Below, piece after piece: positions 11,616 to 24,170 of a DNA stretch of 64,000 nt. The stretch's first letter is position 1. Every line of letters begins with the position of its first letter. Where the stretch lies: contig ML769396.1 in assembly GCA_009733575.1 (NCBI GenBank), forward strand, positions 1 to 64,000, written 5' to 3'. The DNA is from Gymnopus androsaceus JB14. Taxonomy: Eukaryota > Basidiomycota > Agaricomycetes > Agaricales > Omphalotaceae. Under the pieces are notes generated by a model that was not told where the DNA came from, made no database searches, and worked only from the letters and a program-made list of their open reading frames with translations. Position numbers and translations under genes: made by a program.

Positions 11616-12555
11616 TCAGTCGTACACCATACACATAACACACAGTAAAAATACACCCATCCAACCGGGGCCATACCCGCCAAACCAGGCCAGAGGTTCC
11701 GTCACTACCTCTTCACCAACACTTCCACTTCCACATCCACTCGAAGATCCAGCGCTTGCACTCGGAGTTCCTGGTGTACAGGTCTCCGTAGCCGTACTTG
11801 TAGAAAATATCCAGTATAACATGAAACAAGTGAAGGGAAAAAAAAGTACAAAGTCAATGTAGTAGACGTGTCCGCATAAATCCTAAAGTACTGGCTTCTC
11901 CATTTTGCAAAATTTCAACCGGTGACTTACTCCTGCAAAGCGCGCTTCGCTGTGAGGTCGAAGGAGGTCACCGAGACCAAAGACGATGGTGGGCGAAAGG
12001 AACGCGATGATATTGCGTAAGGTCAGCAGTGGCCTGAGCTGCGTAGGAAGTGACCGCTGAGGACGCTATGGTTGCTGCAGGTGAAATAGAGGTGGAAGCT
12101 CTGGACATGGCTGATGAAGCTGCACTAGACGCACTGCTACCCAAATTAGCGGCAGAAGCGTCGAATTTGGCCTTGGCTTATTGTCAATATTTCCAGCGGT
12201 TTTAGCAGCAAGAATGATTTCTTCTCTGGGGCCTTAGGTGCAATGATGCCCTGCTCCAACGGTCCCTCGTGAAGGCGAGATTCATCCCAGGCATCAAAGG
12301 TGCTGTCACGGAGGAAAGAGAATGCATTTTAATACGACTCGTATTGGGGTAGAGTCCACGAGGAAAAGGCAGAGAGGTAAAACGAGGGAGCAGAGTCAGA
12401 TTCGTAGTGTCCGTTGTAAGGAAAATCCTACAGGTAGCTACGACATGATAATCAGGTCTTGACGTATCACAAAACATGAAGTACTCACCTGGCGAATTAT
12501 AGCATCGCTCCTTCATAACGAAGGTAGCCGGGATTGTCTCCATTCCGCAATTCAC
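11616..12555 (-). CDS. Ser-rich membrane-anchored surface protein, structure uncertain
   Basis: Unrecognised. The last exon (11822-11616) reads TATETCTPGTPSASAGSSSG, then GCGSGSVGEEVV, and ends in a hydrophobic tail GWMGVFLLCVMCMVYD. That is a layout typical of GPI-anchored or tail-anchored wall proteins. Upstream on the same strand is a Ser/Ala-rich stretch (LGSSASSAASSAMSRASTS, about 12160-12090). Further up are exon-like pieces reading VNCGMETIPATFVMKERCYN (about 12560-12495) and DFPYNGHYESDSAPSFYLSA (about 12420). The latter meets an in-frame TAA before NAFSFLRDSTFDAWDESRLH. Phases between pieces do not all agree, so the gene is either wrongly spliced here or decaying. Confidence 0.35.
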
Positions 12556-12559
12556 TGGA

Positions 12560-14880
12560 TTACAAGCCTTTCTTCATCGATAGTATGACCGTCGAAGTAC
12601 TATCGGAATCCAGTTTGTGATGGGTAAGAATGGTTATACGAAAAATAACCGATTGAAAAAAGACGGTGATGTTGACGAGATCGTAGACATATCTGGTGCA
12701 TGAAAACAAATTCCATGCTCAACTTTGGTTCGTCGTGGTTGGAGAAAAAGAAGACTTTAGCGCTCCAGCGCTTATAATATCACGTCCATCTTTGGCAGTC
12801 TATGCTCTTCGCTTTACCAGTCTTATGTTTGGGCCATAAATCGCGCCTTTCGGGCTCCTTGCGAACCATTCGTGGTCCAATGCACCCCCTGGAGGCTATT
12901 ACAAAGTGTCGTCCAAACCTAGTACAGCTCCATGCCACAGTCTGAATTAGCCGTTGATTTGTGCTCGGTTGTTCTCCTTGTTTACCTGTGCTACTCATTA
13001 CAGTTACCTTCTACTGGCACATTCATCCTCACTAGCTAATCTCTTTTTACAACTGGATCGTTCAGAATGGTCTCTATTCAAGGAAGTTGATTTTCGATGA
13101 TTTCTACGTTTTACTTGTTCAGAGGTATGGTTCTTTTTTCCTTTCACGTTTTTTTATACTCCCTCTCCATTCCTCTGCCTCCGCATTATCTTTACCTGTC
13201 CCTTCTCCCTCTTACCTTTGCCTTACTTCCGGTCGCTCGTTCTTCCTTCCACAAAATATCCTCCTCCTCCGTTCCCTCCCCTTACTCAATCCCTCAACAA
13301 AACGCAATAATCCCGCTGGCAGCATACCCCGCCTCAAAACGCAGGAACAAGATTTGACCGGAACCACGATTCACGAATCAATCCCACGACGGTGAATCCG
13401 ACAAACCATCGAGCCAGACTTGTTCCTTGTACGCGTCGAAACGGCTGAACAAGCATCTTCAGATCTCAAGTTCCGTCGTGTAGGGCCAGAGACGAGGGTA
13501 GTCGGAACTAGGATATGTGGATGTTGCATTCTACATCGTGACTAATGACGGGACTCCCTCTCTTTCTCCTATCCTTATATCCCTCTCATCTCTCTCTGTC
13601 TGTGGTGGCTTTGTGCTTTTGATCTATCTTCATCGACGCGGTTTTCAACTTTCGTACTCCTTTTCTGGTCCTTCGCTTTCGGTGGTTGCAATTCTACTTA
13701 GTCTTCTTCGAGCCTACATTGCGTCCCCGCTGCTAACACTTCAAGAGTACTATGGCGACACCAAGCTGATCAAAAAATATACTCAAAAGCGGGTCCCAAC
13801 CAACTTGTTACCCCTTGTCTCATACTGTGCCACTCGAGCACGAGATAGGTAAGTAGTGCATTGTGCGAGACGAATTTTTCGTTTTATTTTGACGTGTCAT
13901 TAGATGCTACAGTGCTAGGTAGGTATGGAGTCATCCTTCTCGAGAAATTTCCCTCTGGATGTCAGAAGTTGAGATGATATCAAAGCTGCTCTCGAAGCTT
14001 GATCGTTTATCCTTGTTTAGGCCATAGGCACATCATAAAAAGTGTTTCTCCCTCTCTTTTTGCTCATAGCCGTTCTTCTGCGTTTGACTGCGTGAACTAC
14101 TATCTGTTTTACCTTGTCGCTCGTCGGTCAACCTTATTTTAGGTTATCTTTGCAATAGCATAACCTTGACCATTTGCTTTAGGAAAATCATATTTATTCT
14201 AACATCACAAGCAACAGCTGTAATTAAGCAATTATTGAACCTTTGTATGTCAAAGCGGACTGTAGCGGTCCTAATCCGGTTTTCTGATCCGCCTTTGCTA
14301 ACAAAATGGGAACAATATCGTATTGAGCAGCATGCATTTACGTGGACCGTTTGCACGAAGTGTTATCAAATTGAGATTTAGTACAACCTTAAGCGTTACG
14401 CTCTATAAGTACCGGACAAATATGGTAGTACAAAGAATATGCAAGTAACGCAACACAGTTGTGTACTATTGTAATTAATGTGCTACATAAATGCAAGAAT
14501 GGGGTGGGTAATGTGGCAATGAGTGACTATGATGCAGAAATGATGCTGGTAGCTCGATGGTAGCAGTGATGAATAGCGGAGTGAGGAGTGGTGATACATG
14601 AACAATGTGTATGAGAATGAGAATAGGATGATGATGGATGTGAAAAAACATAAGGATGGAGATGGGTAGTAAAATAAAGCAACAAGTAAACCGAGGAAGA
14701 AATTATCGAATCCTCCGACGAGATCCTATAACGAGAAAGTTCCGAAGGATGAGTAAGTGATTGCGGTGAAAAATAAATGGTCAACTGTCAGTGTTAAACC
14801 GTCAGCGCTTCAGCAGTTATTTGACACTCAGTAACAAAGGACATACCATATAGGAGAATATACAAAAGAGTACATGCAAT
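12560..14880. other. No gene recognised
   Basis: Plus frames at 13097-13357 and 13517-13852 are open and hydrophobic (FSFHVFLYSLSIPLPPHYLY; GGFVLLIYLHRRGFQ) and could be exons of a membrane protein, but no family or clean splice structure was found. 14100-14880 is AT-rich without a supported gene. Confidence 0.35.
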
Positions 14881-14882
14881 CG

Positions 14883-16448
14883 CTAACGTCGTGAAGGATC
14901 ACAGTAGTCGTCCAAAAGCAACGTCCATTCGTCGCCGGATTGCTTTATTCCACGAAAGAAACGTCTTCCTCTAAGCAGGTCCACGCGTCGCATACCGCGC
15001 TGCTTATTGTAATCAGACAAGCCTGGGGAATCGGCACACCGTTGGAGATAAAAGTTGTAACAGTGCTGGATACGAGCCTCACCAAAAGCCCGGATGTCCT
15101 CATCAGTCAAGCGGTGTTGAAGCGTTTTGTATATCGCTTCAAAGATGTCCAAGCATCTGACGCCCTCTTTACGCTTCACTTTGATTGGCCAACGTTTGAA
15201 TTCTTCACGATCTAGAGAAATTCGCATTTCGGTGAGCGTACAGTGCGTCGATGCAGGCAATCTGATCATGTCGGGTGGCATGTCCACTCTGTGTGCCAGG
15301 TCAGGAGCAATCGGTATAGTCACCCCCCTACTCTTCCTTGGATCGAAAGCGAGGTCGAAGAAAACGCTTCTCTGTAGTCTCTGTTTCCGAGGTGAAGTCC
15401 GGTTTGGTTCCGTTAGAGGCCAGTTCAATGCAATAGCTTCCGCTTTCATCGGGACTACAATTATTATTAGATATTACTTCCAGCAGCAAGCGTCGTGCAT
15501 TCATTCACCTTTAAGCGGAGTCTTGCGGTAGTCACCCACAGGCTTCCCGTTTGCGTCATCATATGCTAAACCTGGCGCTGTAGAAGTCAAACGAATTGGG
15601 CGAATTGGGGGGTCATTGTCAAAGAGGTGAACTTACCCTCCACGTCGGGAGAGACCTTCCGTTTCAACAACATGTGTGAGTCTATAAAGAGAGATAAAAC
15701 ACAGATGACAATGAGAATTTGGAATAAATGCTTACCACTCGAATATCCATCAATCCGAGAGGACGTGCTTGAGCTGGAAGCTTTACTTTCAGAACGATGG
15801 TGGTGATATCCTATCTGAAGATTGAGAATCTATGCATCTTCAAGTCAGTATCCCAGCTCACCAGAGGCAGTCTCCCTCGAAGAGGAGGAAGTATACGTCG
15901 ACAATTCCCGTTTTAATGGAGGAATATCATAGGCTATAATCAATGAGCTCGAAAATCATTAGCCTCTGATCATTATACCACTCACTTCTAGCCGGAGCAG
16001 GAGCAGGAGCAGGTGTAGACGATCTGGAAGATGAACTGGGCTTCTTTAGAATGCCCTTCAAAGGCGCTGTGGTAGATCCTAATCGTTGTTGATATATATT
16101 TATCATTAAAAGTAAACTTTTTGATAAGGTCCAGAACAGGTACTTACGGTCTGATGTGTTACTCGAAACTGAAGACTTCCTTGTCCGAGGAGTATGAATA
16201 TTGGATTGCGAGAGCGGAACTTCGTGAAAGGAGGAATCCCGCCGTTGAGTCATTGGAGGAGCGGGAGTCTGGGACCGAGGAATGAAGTTCGGAAACCACC
16301 GTGACGTAGACGATGGGTTCGGTCGAGGATACCCATGAGTAGCTGGTGAGTGCATCGGACTTCCAGCAGGAAGAGCTACACTCTTCAACAACGGTTTGCG
16401 AGGGAAATGCATACCGCCGGCATCTGTGCTACTATGATAACCAGACAT
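14883..16448 (-). CDS. DUF6699-domain protein
   Basis: A multi-exon gene of about seven exons. The start at 16448 (MSGYHSSTDAGGMHFPRKP) is the first ATG of a disordered, Ser/Pro-rich N-terminal half. Short exons follow with LKGILKKPSSSSRSSTPAPA (about 16080-15985), AYDIPPLKRELSTYTSSSS, GYHHHRSESKASSSS and HMLLKRKVSPDVE. The large last exon (15449-14883) is the domain: FDLAFDPRKSRGVTIP, then MRISLDREEFKRWPIKV, then GVRCLDIFEAIYKTLQHRLT, then MRRVDLLRGRRFFRGIK and DEWTLLLDD near the end. This order matches the DUF6699 domain, which is very abundant in Agaricomycetes. Its biochemical role is unknown. The poly-Ala/Pro run and LKGILKKP-type motif in the linker are common in such proteins. Confidence in the domain is high and in small-exon borders moderate. 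Confidence 0.85.
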
Positions 16449-16459
16449 GATAGCAATGA

Positions 16460-19400
16460 GAAAGTATAATACAAGAAGTAGCAGATTTATGTGAGAGGAA
16501 GGGGTCGTGTCGAGGGGTGAGGACGTGAAAAGTCGTATCAATTCGTGCCAAGAGCTAGAGGGAGGGCTGGGGATAGTTCAACACCACGTCTACTTCCTCG
16601 GAGAGATTAAGACTAACCTCGTAGAGACCAGCGGCTTGGATTGTCCGACCCTGTAATAAGACCCTCGAGGTATCCAAAGTGAAGCTTCAACGCCGTTTTA
16701 TGGATGGAGGGAGGAAACACAAAGCCATTCAAACACGAGGTGATGGCAAGGTCTCAAGTATCAGAAAGATTGTAAGTCCTTCTTTCCTACACGTGAACGG
16801 ATTATTCCGCTCCGTTTCGTCCGCTACCATCCAATTCTTGATGCAAATTTCGTCGTTACCTGCCATCATGTTTTGCTTCCATCGGTACCTAACTTCAGTT
16901 CAGTTCACTGAGATCCGGGATGGTTATGAAAGCCGAACTTCAATATCTGGCATACTAAGGGTTGTAGTAAGTATCCAGATTCGGAGCAACTACTTGTCTG
17001 CGTGTCAAAGTAGATGGAAATTACGATTAGCGAGAGATGGGAGTGAACTTTGAACGGCCAGATCGATGCCTCAAGCCTAGATCGTTCATGTTCCTACGAC
17101 AAACCGGAGCCTGGTGGCACTGAATAGAATAGAACATCTGAACTTATACTAACCACCGGAGTTGGAGTAACTGAAAGCGGACCACCAGGCGCCGTCCAAA
17201 ATTCCTACTCCACAACTCTAACATTGACAAGACGACTATAAGATCAGCTCTTGTTCGAGATAATGAATTCTCACCTCCTCGTATATGGGTGTCCATTTCA
17301 ACCTTGACGCTAGCACTTGTTCCGTTCACATGGATAGTGGGCAATCACCAGGTAACCTCACGCCGCAGTGAACTAAGAAAGCATATTTTTGAGCTTGCCT
17401 GGTTGGAGGAAGGTAAGCCGATCGAAAAACTGACTGGCAGGATGGCTGAGTATATGGTATCCGTAAACCTATAACACGCCGAACAGACAAGGAACGGATA
17501 TAGAACGAAAGTTCGACACAATATAGCGGGGCGGAGTTGATATGTAACCGGGAACTTACTTGCAAGGCAAATCACCTCACAGGAAGCTTGCTAAGTATGT
17601 CCGTAAGGAAAAACAGCGTAGTAAACGATGCTCTGTTCCTAGAGTGGCAATTTAGAATCTCAGTGAGAAATTGAACGGTTACCTACCGGCCCAGGTTGTA
17701 TGCAGTCTTGCTCCCGATCCCAATATTCAGGTCTTTCTCCCCGTCATATGACAGGAGTCAAAGGGGATATGAGCTGCCTCGCGCCTGTCATATTTGTGCC
17801 GTTGACCCCGCAAACATAGAGGTTTTGTTACTGGGTAGAGATAGGTCAGCCACCCTCATTGGGCAACACAATTCGGGAAGAAATGATTGAGAAGACGATA
17901 CGTACATGACAATGCCAAGTGTCGAGCCGGTGGCACTATCGCTAGCGATCGACTTCTTTCAACCTTCGGGCATTCTAGCATTCTAGATTGATAATCAACC
18001 AGAGATCAACCAGAGCCCGAACCTGTATGGATCGTTGCTCGAGTATCATAGAGCAACTTGAAGAGCGAAAGGATTAAAAATTAAATCGCCTAGGAGCCAC
18101 CACGCCATAGCTCCTCTATCAATTTCCGAATACTCGCCGCAGCCACCGGTACTCAGATAATGTTTTCCGTTTTCTGATACCCCACTTGAGACGCTGGTCC
18201 AGGCTAGACCCATGGGCGTTCAATATTCAATTTCTACGCCTCCAGCGTAATTTTAAGGTCTTCAGAAGAATTCTAGCTCCACATACCCAGAGGGATGTAG
18301 TGGGAAAGATTCGACGGCTAATGGTACCGCCTGGAGTCTAGCCTAGTGGAATAAGACGTGTTCGTTGCAAAATTTCCTAATCTGGCTGGCTTCCGTACAT
18401 GTGAAGTGAATTTGAGACTGGAATTCGAGGGTTCGAACGATCTGTATTAAGATATATCGGTTAAATAGAAGCTCGTCGAAGCCCAACCTCTCATCAATCC
18501 GGATCTACGAACACCAGAGTTAGTCGTAAACGATCACAAGAGATTGAATGCGACAGGAGGTCGAGTATATATATCGACAGTAGACGGTCGCTCTCCTGGC
18601 GGCTCAGTTTCCATTAAGTGCAGAGCTTCCAGTTGCTTCCAGTACTGGGATTGACTCGTAGTGCGAGATAATCGATAATGAAGCGCAAAAACAACGGATT
18701 AATCAACCGAGGAAATAAGCTAGACAGTAAGCTGCAATTCCGAAAGAGCAACGAACCGTTACTGACTGGCTCTCTTCCCTACAAGGTCAACTAGCGAAGC
18801 AGCTAAATCGAGAATGCGAGCTTACTTGAAGAAAGCGCAGCCAACAAGGTTTCGACCTTATTTCTTCAGCGATAAGACAGGTTGGAGTGTAAGTAGAGAA
18901 GAAGCCGTGGGCGCTTGAATTAGCGCCGTGTCTTATTTTCCACTCGACCTCCAACAACGTCGTTATGCGGTTCTGGAGTAAAGGGGCTCGTAAATCATTA
19001 TATGGTTCCAAGGTGATAGTCTCGGATCTCATATCCTTAGTCAAAAATTTTCTTCAATTTGCAGCTCAAAATTAAGACTTAAGTATCTCATCTATCTCCT
19101 TCTGATATAGTACTGGAAACATCGCGCACCAACCTTTCGATAAATATCCAAGTCACTTATCTTTTGCTTGCACTGACCGATTCCTAAATATCAATGAAGA
19201 ATGCAGTGAGTACGCGCGAACGTCTACTATGTTGCTACCATATATAAATCCTTTTTCTCTTTTTCTTCTATGCAACTTCTATGTAAACTAAGTACTCAAC
19301 ATTTTTCTGGAATAGGAAACGAACAACTTCAAGATCATCATAGTTAACGAGTTAGGCCTTAATAGACCTGCGATACTACTCACTAGTTCTCGCTCCACAT

Positions 19401-20640
19401 TGGACTCTATGTTTCCTTTCTATCTTCCGAACGTTTCCAGTTCCCAAAGGACCTTCCTTCGTTTCTCGCTCACAAGACGCCAACTAGAGCTTAAATGCAC
19501 ATACTTGCATGGATCATGGATGGATGACTGCGCCAAATAACTACGCTCAAGTTGGTACTTGGTTGGCTGCTGAAAGCAAACGCAGAACGCACTGTATCAA
19601 GGCTATCAGAACCTGGGGCTATACGGCACGACAACGTCTTCTTCCTTCAACGTCATCTCAATGTGCGAGTAATTCAGGTAACGCGGGGCTCGGGTAGACT
19701 TGAACTACTCCCTGCTGCAGAGACGTGATTTGCGGAATCCAGACTGTGGCTAGATCGAGATAAGTAGAAGTATAATAATAATAAAGTAAATGTTTAATAG
19801 TAAAAATTATCTGGCTGGGCTTTAGCCCCGCTTCGGTGGGCAAATAAATTACACACGCAGAAACTAAAGCTGGAGCATACAGCTGGTAAAGGTGAGGATG
19901 AGTGGGTAAGCGAGATTTTGAAGATAATTCGAAGTCAAAAGAACAAAACTAATAGGCGCTGGACCGGCGCTGGTTGACTCTCCTGGCTTATCCTCTGATA
20001 ACCCAACTCCGTTGACTTATCTCGGAACTTTCCCTAAAGTCTTTACACGGCTGGTTCGAGGCTAGGGCTCGGGCGACTCGTGGAATACGCCCGAACACTT
20101 ATTAAAATGTCAACATCGGACAACTATCCAATCGAACAAACTTTACACACCCCAGTCTGGTCTCTACATCGTCACAAAAGGGGACGAAACAAAGGGGTGT
20201 GGACTTGTAGACAGCTCGTTTAGTGTAGGAGCATACTTGAAGACATGCAATGCGAAATTCCTCTCCAGGGATCGCAAAGGAGGAATTACGTATGGGAAGA
20301 CTGAGATAACAACGAATACATATAACGAACACTTGCCTAGAAATTGAAGAAAGACTTTTAAACGTTAGGGAGATGTGATGGAAAGGATAAATAGGCTTCG
20401 ACGCGTCCGACTTTTAACTAAGTAATCATGGCCCGGTGTTCTGACCGCCGTGAACCTTGACTAATTAATCCACATAACATAGTAGTTTTCACTCGTCGAA
20501 ACACAATACGTCGAACACTGATAAAAAAATCACGCGACACGGTTATAAAAACAACGCCCTAAGATTCATTCCATACAATCAACCTATGAACCTACTATCT
20601 ATCAAGCACTACAGTAGCCACTCAGCTCAACTCGAAAGCA
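16460..20640. other. Gene-poor stretch, nothing supported
   Basis: Over 4 kb of short overlapping frames on both strands, with none showing a domain, signal peptide or consistent exon chain. No tRNA was recognised by its B-box. No long repeat was noticed. Confidence 0.4.
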
Positions 20641-20654
20641 GAAGCAAACACACT

Positions 20655-22817
20655 CTAGTCAAGGTCGTCGCCGTAAAAGGCTCTTTTGCCTCCTCCGTTG
20701 GTAGGAGTAGGGGAGGCACTGGCACTTGTGCTGGTGTGGTGGTGGTGGTGGTGGGGGTGGGGAGAAGAGGTAGCAGTGGCAGCGGCACTTGTGGTGGAGG
20801 CACCACCAGTTGCAGTCGCGGTCGCAGTCGAGTCAGTGTTTGTATCAGTGGCGGTAGGTGTCGAGGAACCCGTGGCACTTCCCTTCTTGCCGTCCCGACG
20901 GCCAAGCACAATTTTAACCTGCTCAGGTTTCTTGTGATGCTACAAGGCAACACCCTTAGCGAAGGGAAACAGACCGCTTGAAAAAAGCAAAACATACCTT
21001 GTGCTTGTGCTCGTGTTCAATTCCGAAGGGGCGTTCGTGCTCGAACTCGATACGCTCCTCTTCTTCTTCGAAGTGGTGCTTGCCGTGACGGTGGGGCCGC
21101 TACAGAGCAAAATGTCAACACACACACACACACACAGAGAGAAAAAGACAAACCTCAAACTCCTTGACCTTGATCTCGAATTCACCTTCGCCATGAGCGT
21201 GGTGACCATGGTGCTTGTGATGACGGTGAGGCCTCTAGTCAATGAAACCAATATTTTAGCGAAAGACACGACAGTAAAACGCAACAAGCGAACCTCCTCA
21301 GAGATTTCAATCTCGATTTCTTCACCTTGAGCATGGTGCTTGTGTCCGTGATGCTTGTGGTGACGAGGCCTCTAACGACAGGAAAGATCAACAACGGGGC
21401 AGCGTAATCACCTTCGGCCAAAACTAACCTCGAATTCCTCAATCTATAAGCGAGTTTGTCAGCAAAGGTTTACAAGTCGTACTTGATAAACATACCTCAA
21501 ACTCAAATTCACCTTCCTCACCGTGAGCGTGACGGTGGTGACCATGGTGCTTGTGGTGACGGTGGGGCCTCTGAAAACGGCAGATTGAGGATACCGATAG
21601 ACAAAAAAAAAACAGTAAAACGAAAGAAACGAACCTCCTCAGAGATCTCAATCTCAATCTCTTCACCGTGAGCGTGGTGCTTGTGTCCGTGATGTCTGTG
21701 GTGAGGCCTCTAACGACAGGACAAGAATCAGCAACAGCAAAGAGCGAATGACGTTTGCAACACAAACCTCAAACTCCTTGATCTGCGTTAGGCGAAAATT
21801 CTCAGTAGCCTGCAACAGACCTATAGTACTGAAGTAACGTACCTCGATCTCGAATTCCCCTTCACCGTGAGCATGGTGTCCGTGATGCTTGTGGTGGTGT
21901 CGGTGAGGCCTCTCCTCAGAGAGCTCAATTTCAATCTCTTCACCGTGAGCATGGTGTTTGTGGTGGCGATGAGGCCGCTCCTCAGAGATCTCAATTTCGA
22001 TTCCTTCACCGTGAGCGTGGTGCTTGTGGTGGCGGTGAGGCCTCTCCTCAGAGAACTCGATTTCAATCTCTTCACCGTGAGCGTGGTGCTTATGGTGGCG
22101 ATGGGGCCTTTCCTCGAATTCCTTGACCTCAAACTCCAACTCCTCCTCGCCATGGTGGTGGTGGTGGTGATGGTGACGGTGAGGTTTCTGTTGTACGTCA
22201 ATAAGCAAAAGCCACACAAATAGGAGAAACTACAAACCTCGCCACCCTCCTTCACTTTGATGATAATTTCCTCTTCACCATGGGGGCGGTGTTGCTTGTG
22301 GTGGTGGCGGTGAGGCCTCTAAAAAGAGCAAGACCGATCAAAAATGAGCACGAAAACCTAGTCAGCAACACAAACCTCCTCAAACTCCTCAACCTCATGC
22401 TTGAGAAAAGGTTCGCATTAGAAGCAAGCGAAAGCTTGGATGATCAGCCCTTACCTTGAACCTGTGCTCCTCTTCCTCCTCAGCGTGATGATGGTGGTGG
22501 TGATGATGACGATGATGAGGCTTCTATAAGACAAACAAGTTAGAAAAGAAAAAATGAAGCAACAAAATGCTACGAACCTCCTCTTCCTCAAAGACCAACT
22601 AGACAAAAGCAGTCAAAAAAAACGCAGTGACAACGCATGTTTGCGGAAAACATACCTTAACCTCGCGCTTCGCAGGGGCAGCAGTAGGGACGGCAGTACC
22701 AGTGGGAGCAGCGGTAGTAGTCGTAACCGAGGTAGTGGGGGCGGGAGCGGGAAGGGCCAAAACTCCGGCGGCACCGACAGCAATAACAGCAGTGAGAATA
22801 GAACGAGAGTAAACCAT
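20655..22817 (-). CDS. Secreted histidine-rich modular repeat protein
   Basis: Not a recognised family. Splicing gives about 14 exons and about 475 residues. Exon 1 (22817-22656, 54 codons) is a signal peptide (SILTAVIAVGAAGVLALPAP) with a Thr/Pro/Ala linker ending AKREVK. The body repeats a module of poly-His then alternating acidic/hydrophobic residues: RPHRHHKHHAHGEEIEIEIS, with variants carrying HHGHH, GEFEFE and KVKEFE. One exon (about 22190-21843) holds five modules in tandem. Others hold one module or a linker such as IKEFE or IEEFE. Every intron is about 50-60 nt, and all seen are phase 0, usually after GAG with donors GTTTGT or GTTCGT. The last exon (about 20939-20655) is Ser/Thr/Ala-rich, contains another His run, and ends GGGKRAFYGDDLD. 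His clusters suggest Zn, Cu, Ni or Fe binding outside the cell; this is inference. The EIEIEI stretches could form beta-strands. Confidence 0.85.
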
Positions 22818-22955
22818 TGTGCAGTAGTTTAAAAATGAATAGAAAGTATAAAAGGATTTGTGTTGTTGAAAGTGGTGGACCAGCCGAGGGTTGTTGTTGT
22901 AAAGTGTGAGGGAAGAGACCAGCTCTGGGGAAAAAGACTGCACGAGTTGGGCTGT

Positions 22956-22963
22956 CTTTTATA
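22956..22963 (-). promoter_or_regulatory. TATA box of the His-rich gene
   Basis: On the minus strand the sequence reads GGTATAAAAGACA about 140 bp upstream of the ATG at 22817. The leader between them is rich in C, T and A with CAACAACA runs. In fungi this layout is common for strongly expressed genes. No other core element was identified. Confidence 0.55.
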
Positions 22964-22969
22964 CCTCTA

Positions 22970-24165
22970 ACGGCCTAGCCTGATGCGGATCTGAAACTCC
23001 TCATAAATCGTTTCAGGTTCAGAGATTGATTCGGAGAAATAAGCGGGTGCCGGGGTAACATCTGGCTATGTATACGGCAAGTAGACGGCATTGAGACCCT
23101 GGTGTTCGTCAAAGCAACAAGACCGAGACCGACGGAATGTGTCGAAGCGATGTTTTGCTAAAGTCGTGAGCTCAACGCCAAGGAAGTAGTTAGCTGAAAG
23201 CTGAATTATAATAGTCTTTTGTGCATGAGCGGACGGTGCAAGTGCCATGATTGGAATCTTGATCAGGGTCCGAGTCGCGTTTGCGTGATATTCTGATTGG
23301 GCGCGCGCCATCCACTCCTTTTCCGCTCCCGCTCAAGCTCAAGTTAAACTTCCTGCTTTACCCTCCGACCTCTGCAAGCGCCACCGACAGCCTTTCCCCT
23401 CCCCGCCTCCTGTTTTTCAACCCTCCCCAACCCTCCCCCCAGTCTCCTCAACCGTCGAAGGAATCGGGGAATTCTAATTTTAGTTTTTCGACATCCACAA
23501 AGATCATGACGTTTGCTCCAAATTATGATGCATGCAGTCCTCCGGCCTGCAGGGTTGCATAGCAGTTTGGTGAGAGAACAGCATAGCCTGTTCATAGGCC
23601 GAGTGAGGCCGAATACACAACCGTTTCATCCGCTCTTGATATAATATGTTGCATCAGAAATGGCATTGGCTGTGAATTAGTTGATTTCCATTCATGAAAC
23701 CAGCGCACAAAATACATACATAAGTACCAACTGCAAACTCAAACACATCAAGCAGCCATCAGGGGAGGAGGTAAAGCTACTTGTGAATCAAAATAAAAAA
23801 TGAAAAATCGGTCGAAGCCTTCAAGCCTCGACGTTTATGTAAACCGGGTTGAGAAGTAAAGAATGCCGTCGTGGGTTTGTCGGGAAGGAAGGAATTACAC
23901 GGCACCGTGGATGAATTATCATGGCGTGTCTCCGAAACCCGATAAATACAAAATACAAAATATATACTGTACATAAGTACCAACTGCATGTGTTCAAGTT
24001 CGTTAGCTTTCAAGTTGAGTGCAGCTGAGGACAATAACTAGTCACTTTTCTGGAGATTTTTGAAAAATTACGATTCAGACCGAAAACAAGAATTGGCTGG
24101 CTATGTATATATACTCTATACTAAACGCTGCACAGCGTGACAAATCTTCTCCACTACTAGCTCGA
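22970..24165. other. Intergenic, short duplicated motif
   Basis: No gene supported. The 19-mer TACATAAGTACCAACTGCA occurs near 23718 and again near 23970, both within AT-rich sequence downstream of the aminotransferase gene. Confidence 0.45.
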
Positions 24166-24170
24166 GGCCG

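Noticed and set aside
14883..16448. Upstream ATG at 16541 as start of the DUF6699 gene
   Set aside because: It would add a hydrophobic stretch (LLLLVLYFLIAI) not expected for this family; the ATG at 16448 begins the family-like Ser/Pro head.
18420..18450. GGTTCGAAC resembling a tRNA B-box
   Set aside because: No matching A-box or acceptor stem at the right distance, and no cloverleaf could be drawn.
20045..20075. GGTTCGAGGC resembling a tRNA B-box
   Set aside because: Flanks do not form T-arm or acceptor stems.
21867..22223. Long plus-strand open frames opposite the His-rich gene
   Set aside because: They are antisense images of the His/Glu repeats (Val/Leu/Ser-rich) with no start context, signal or domain; the minus strand gives a coherent spliced protein.
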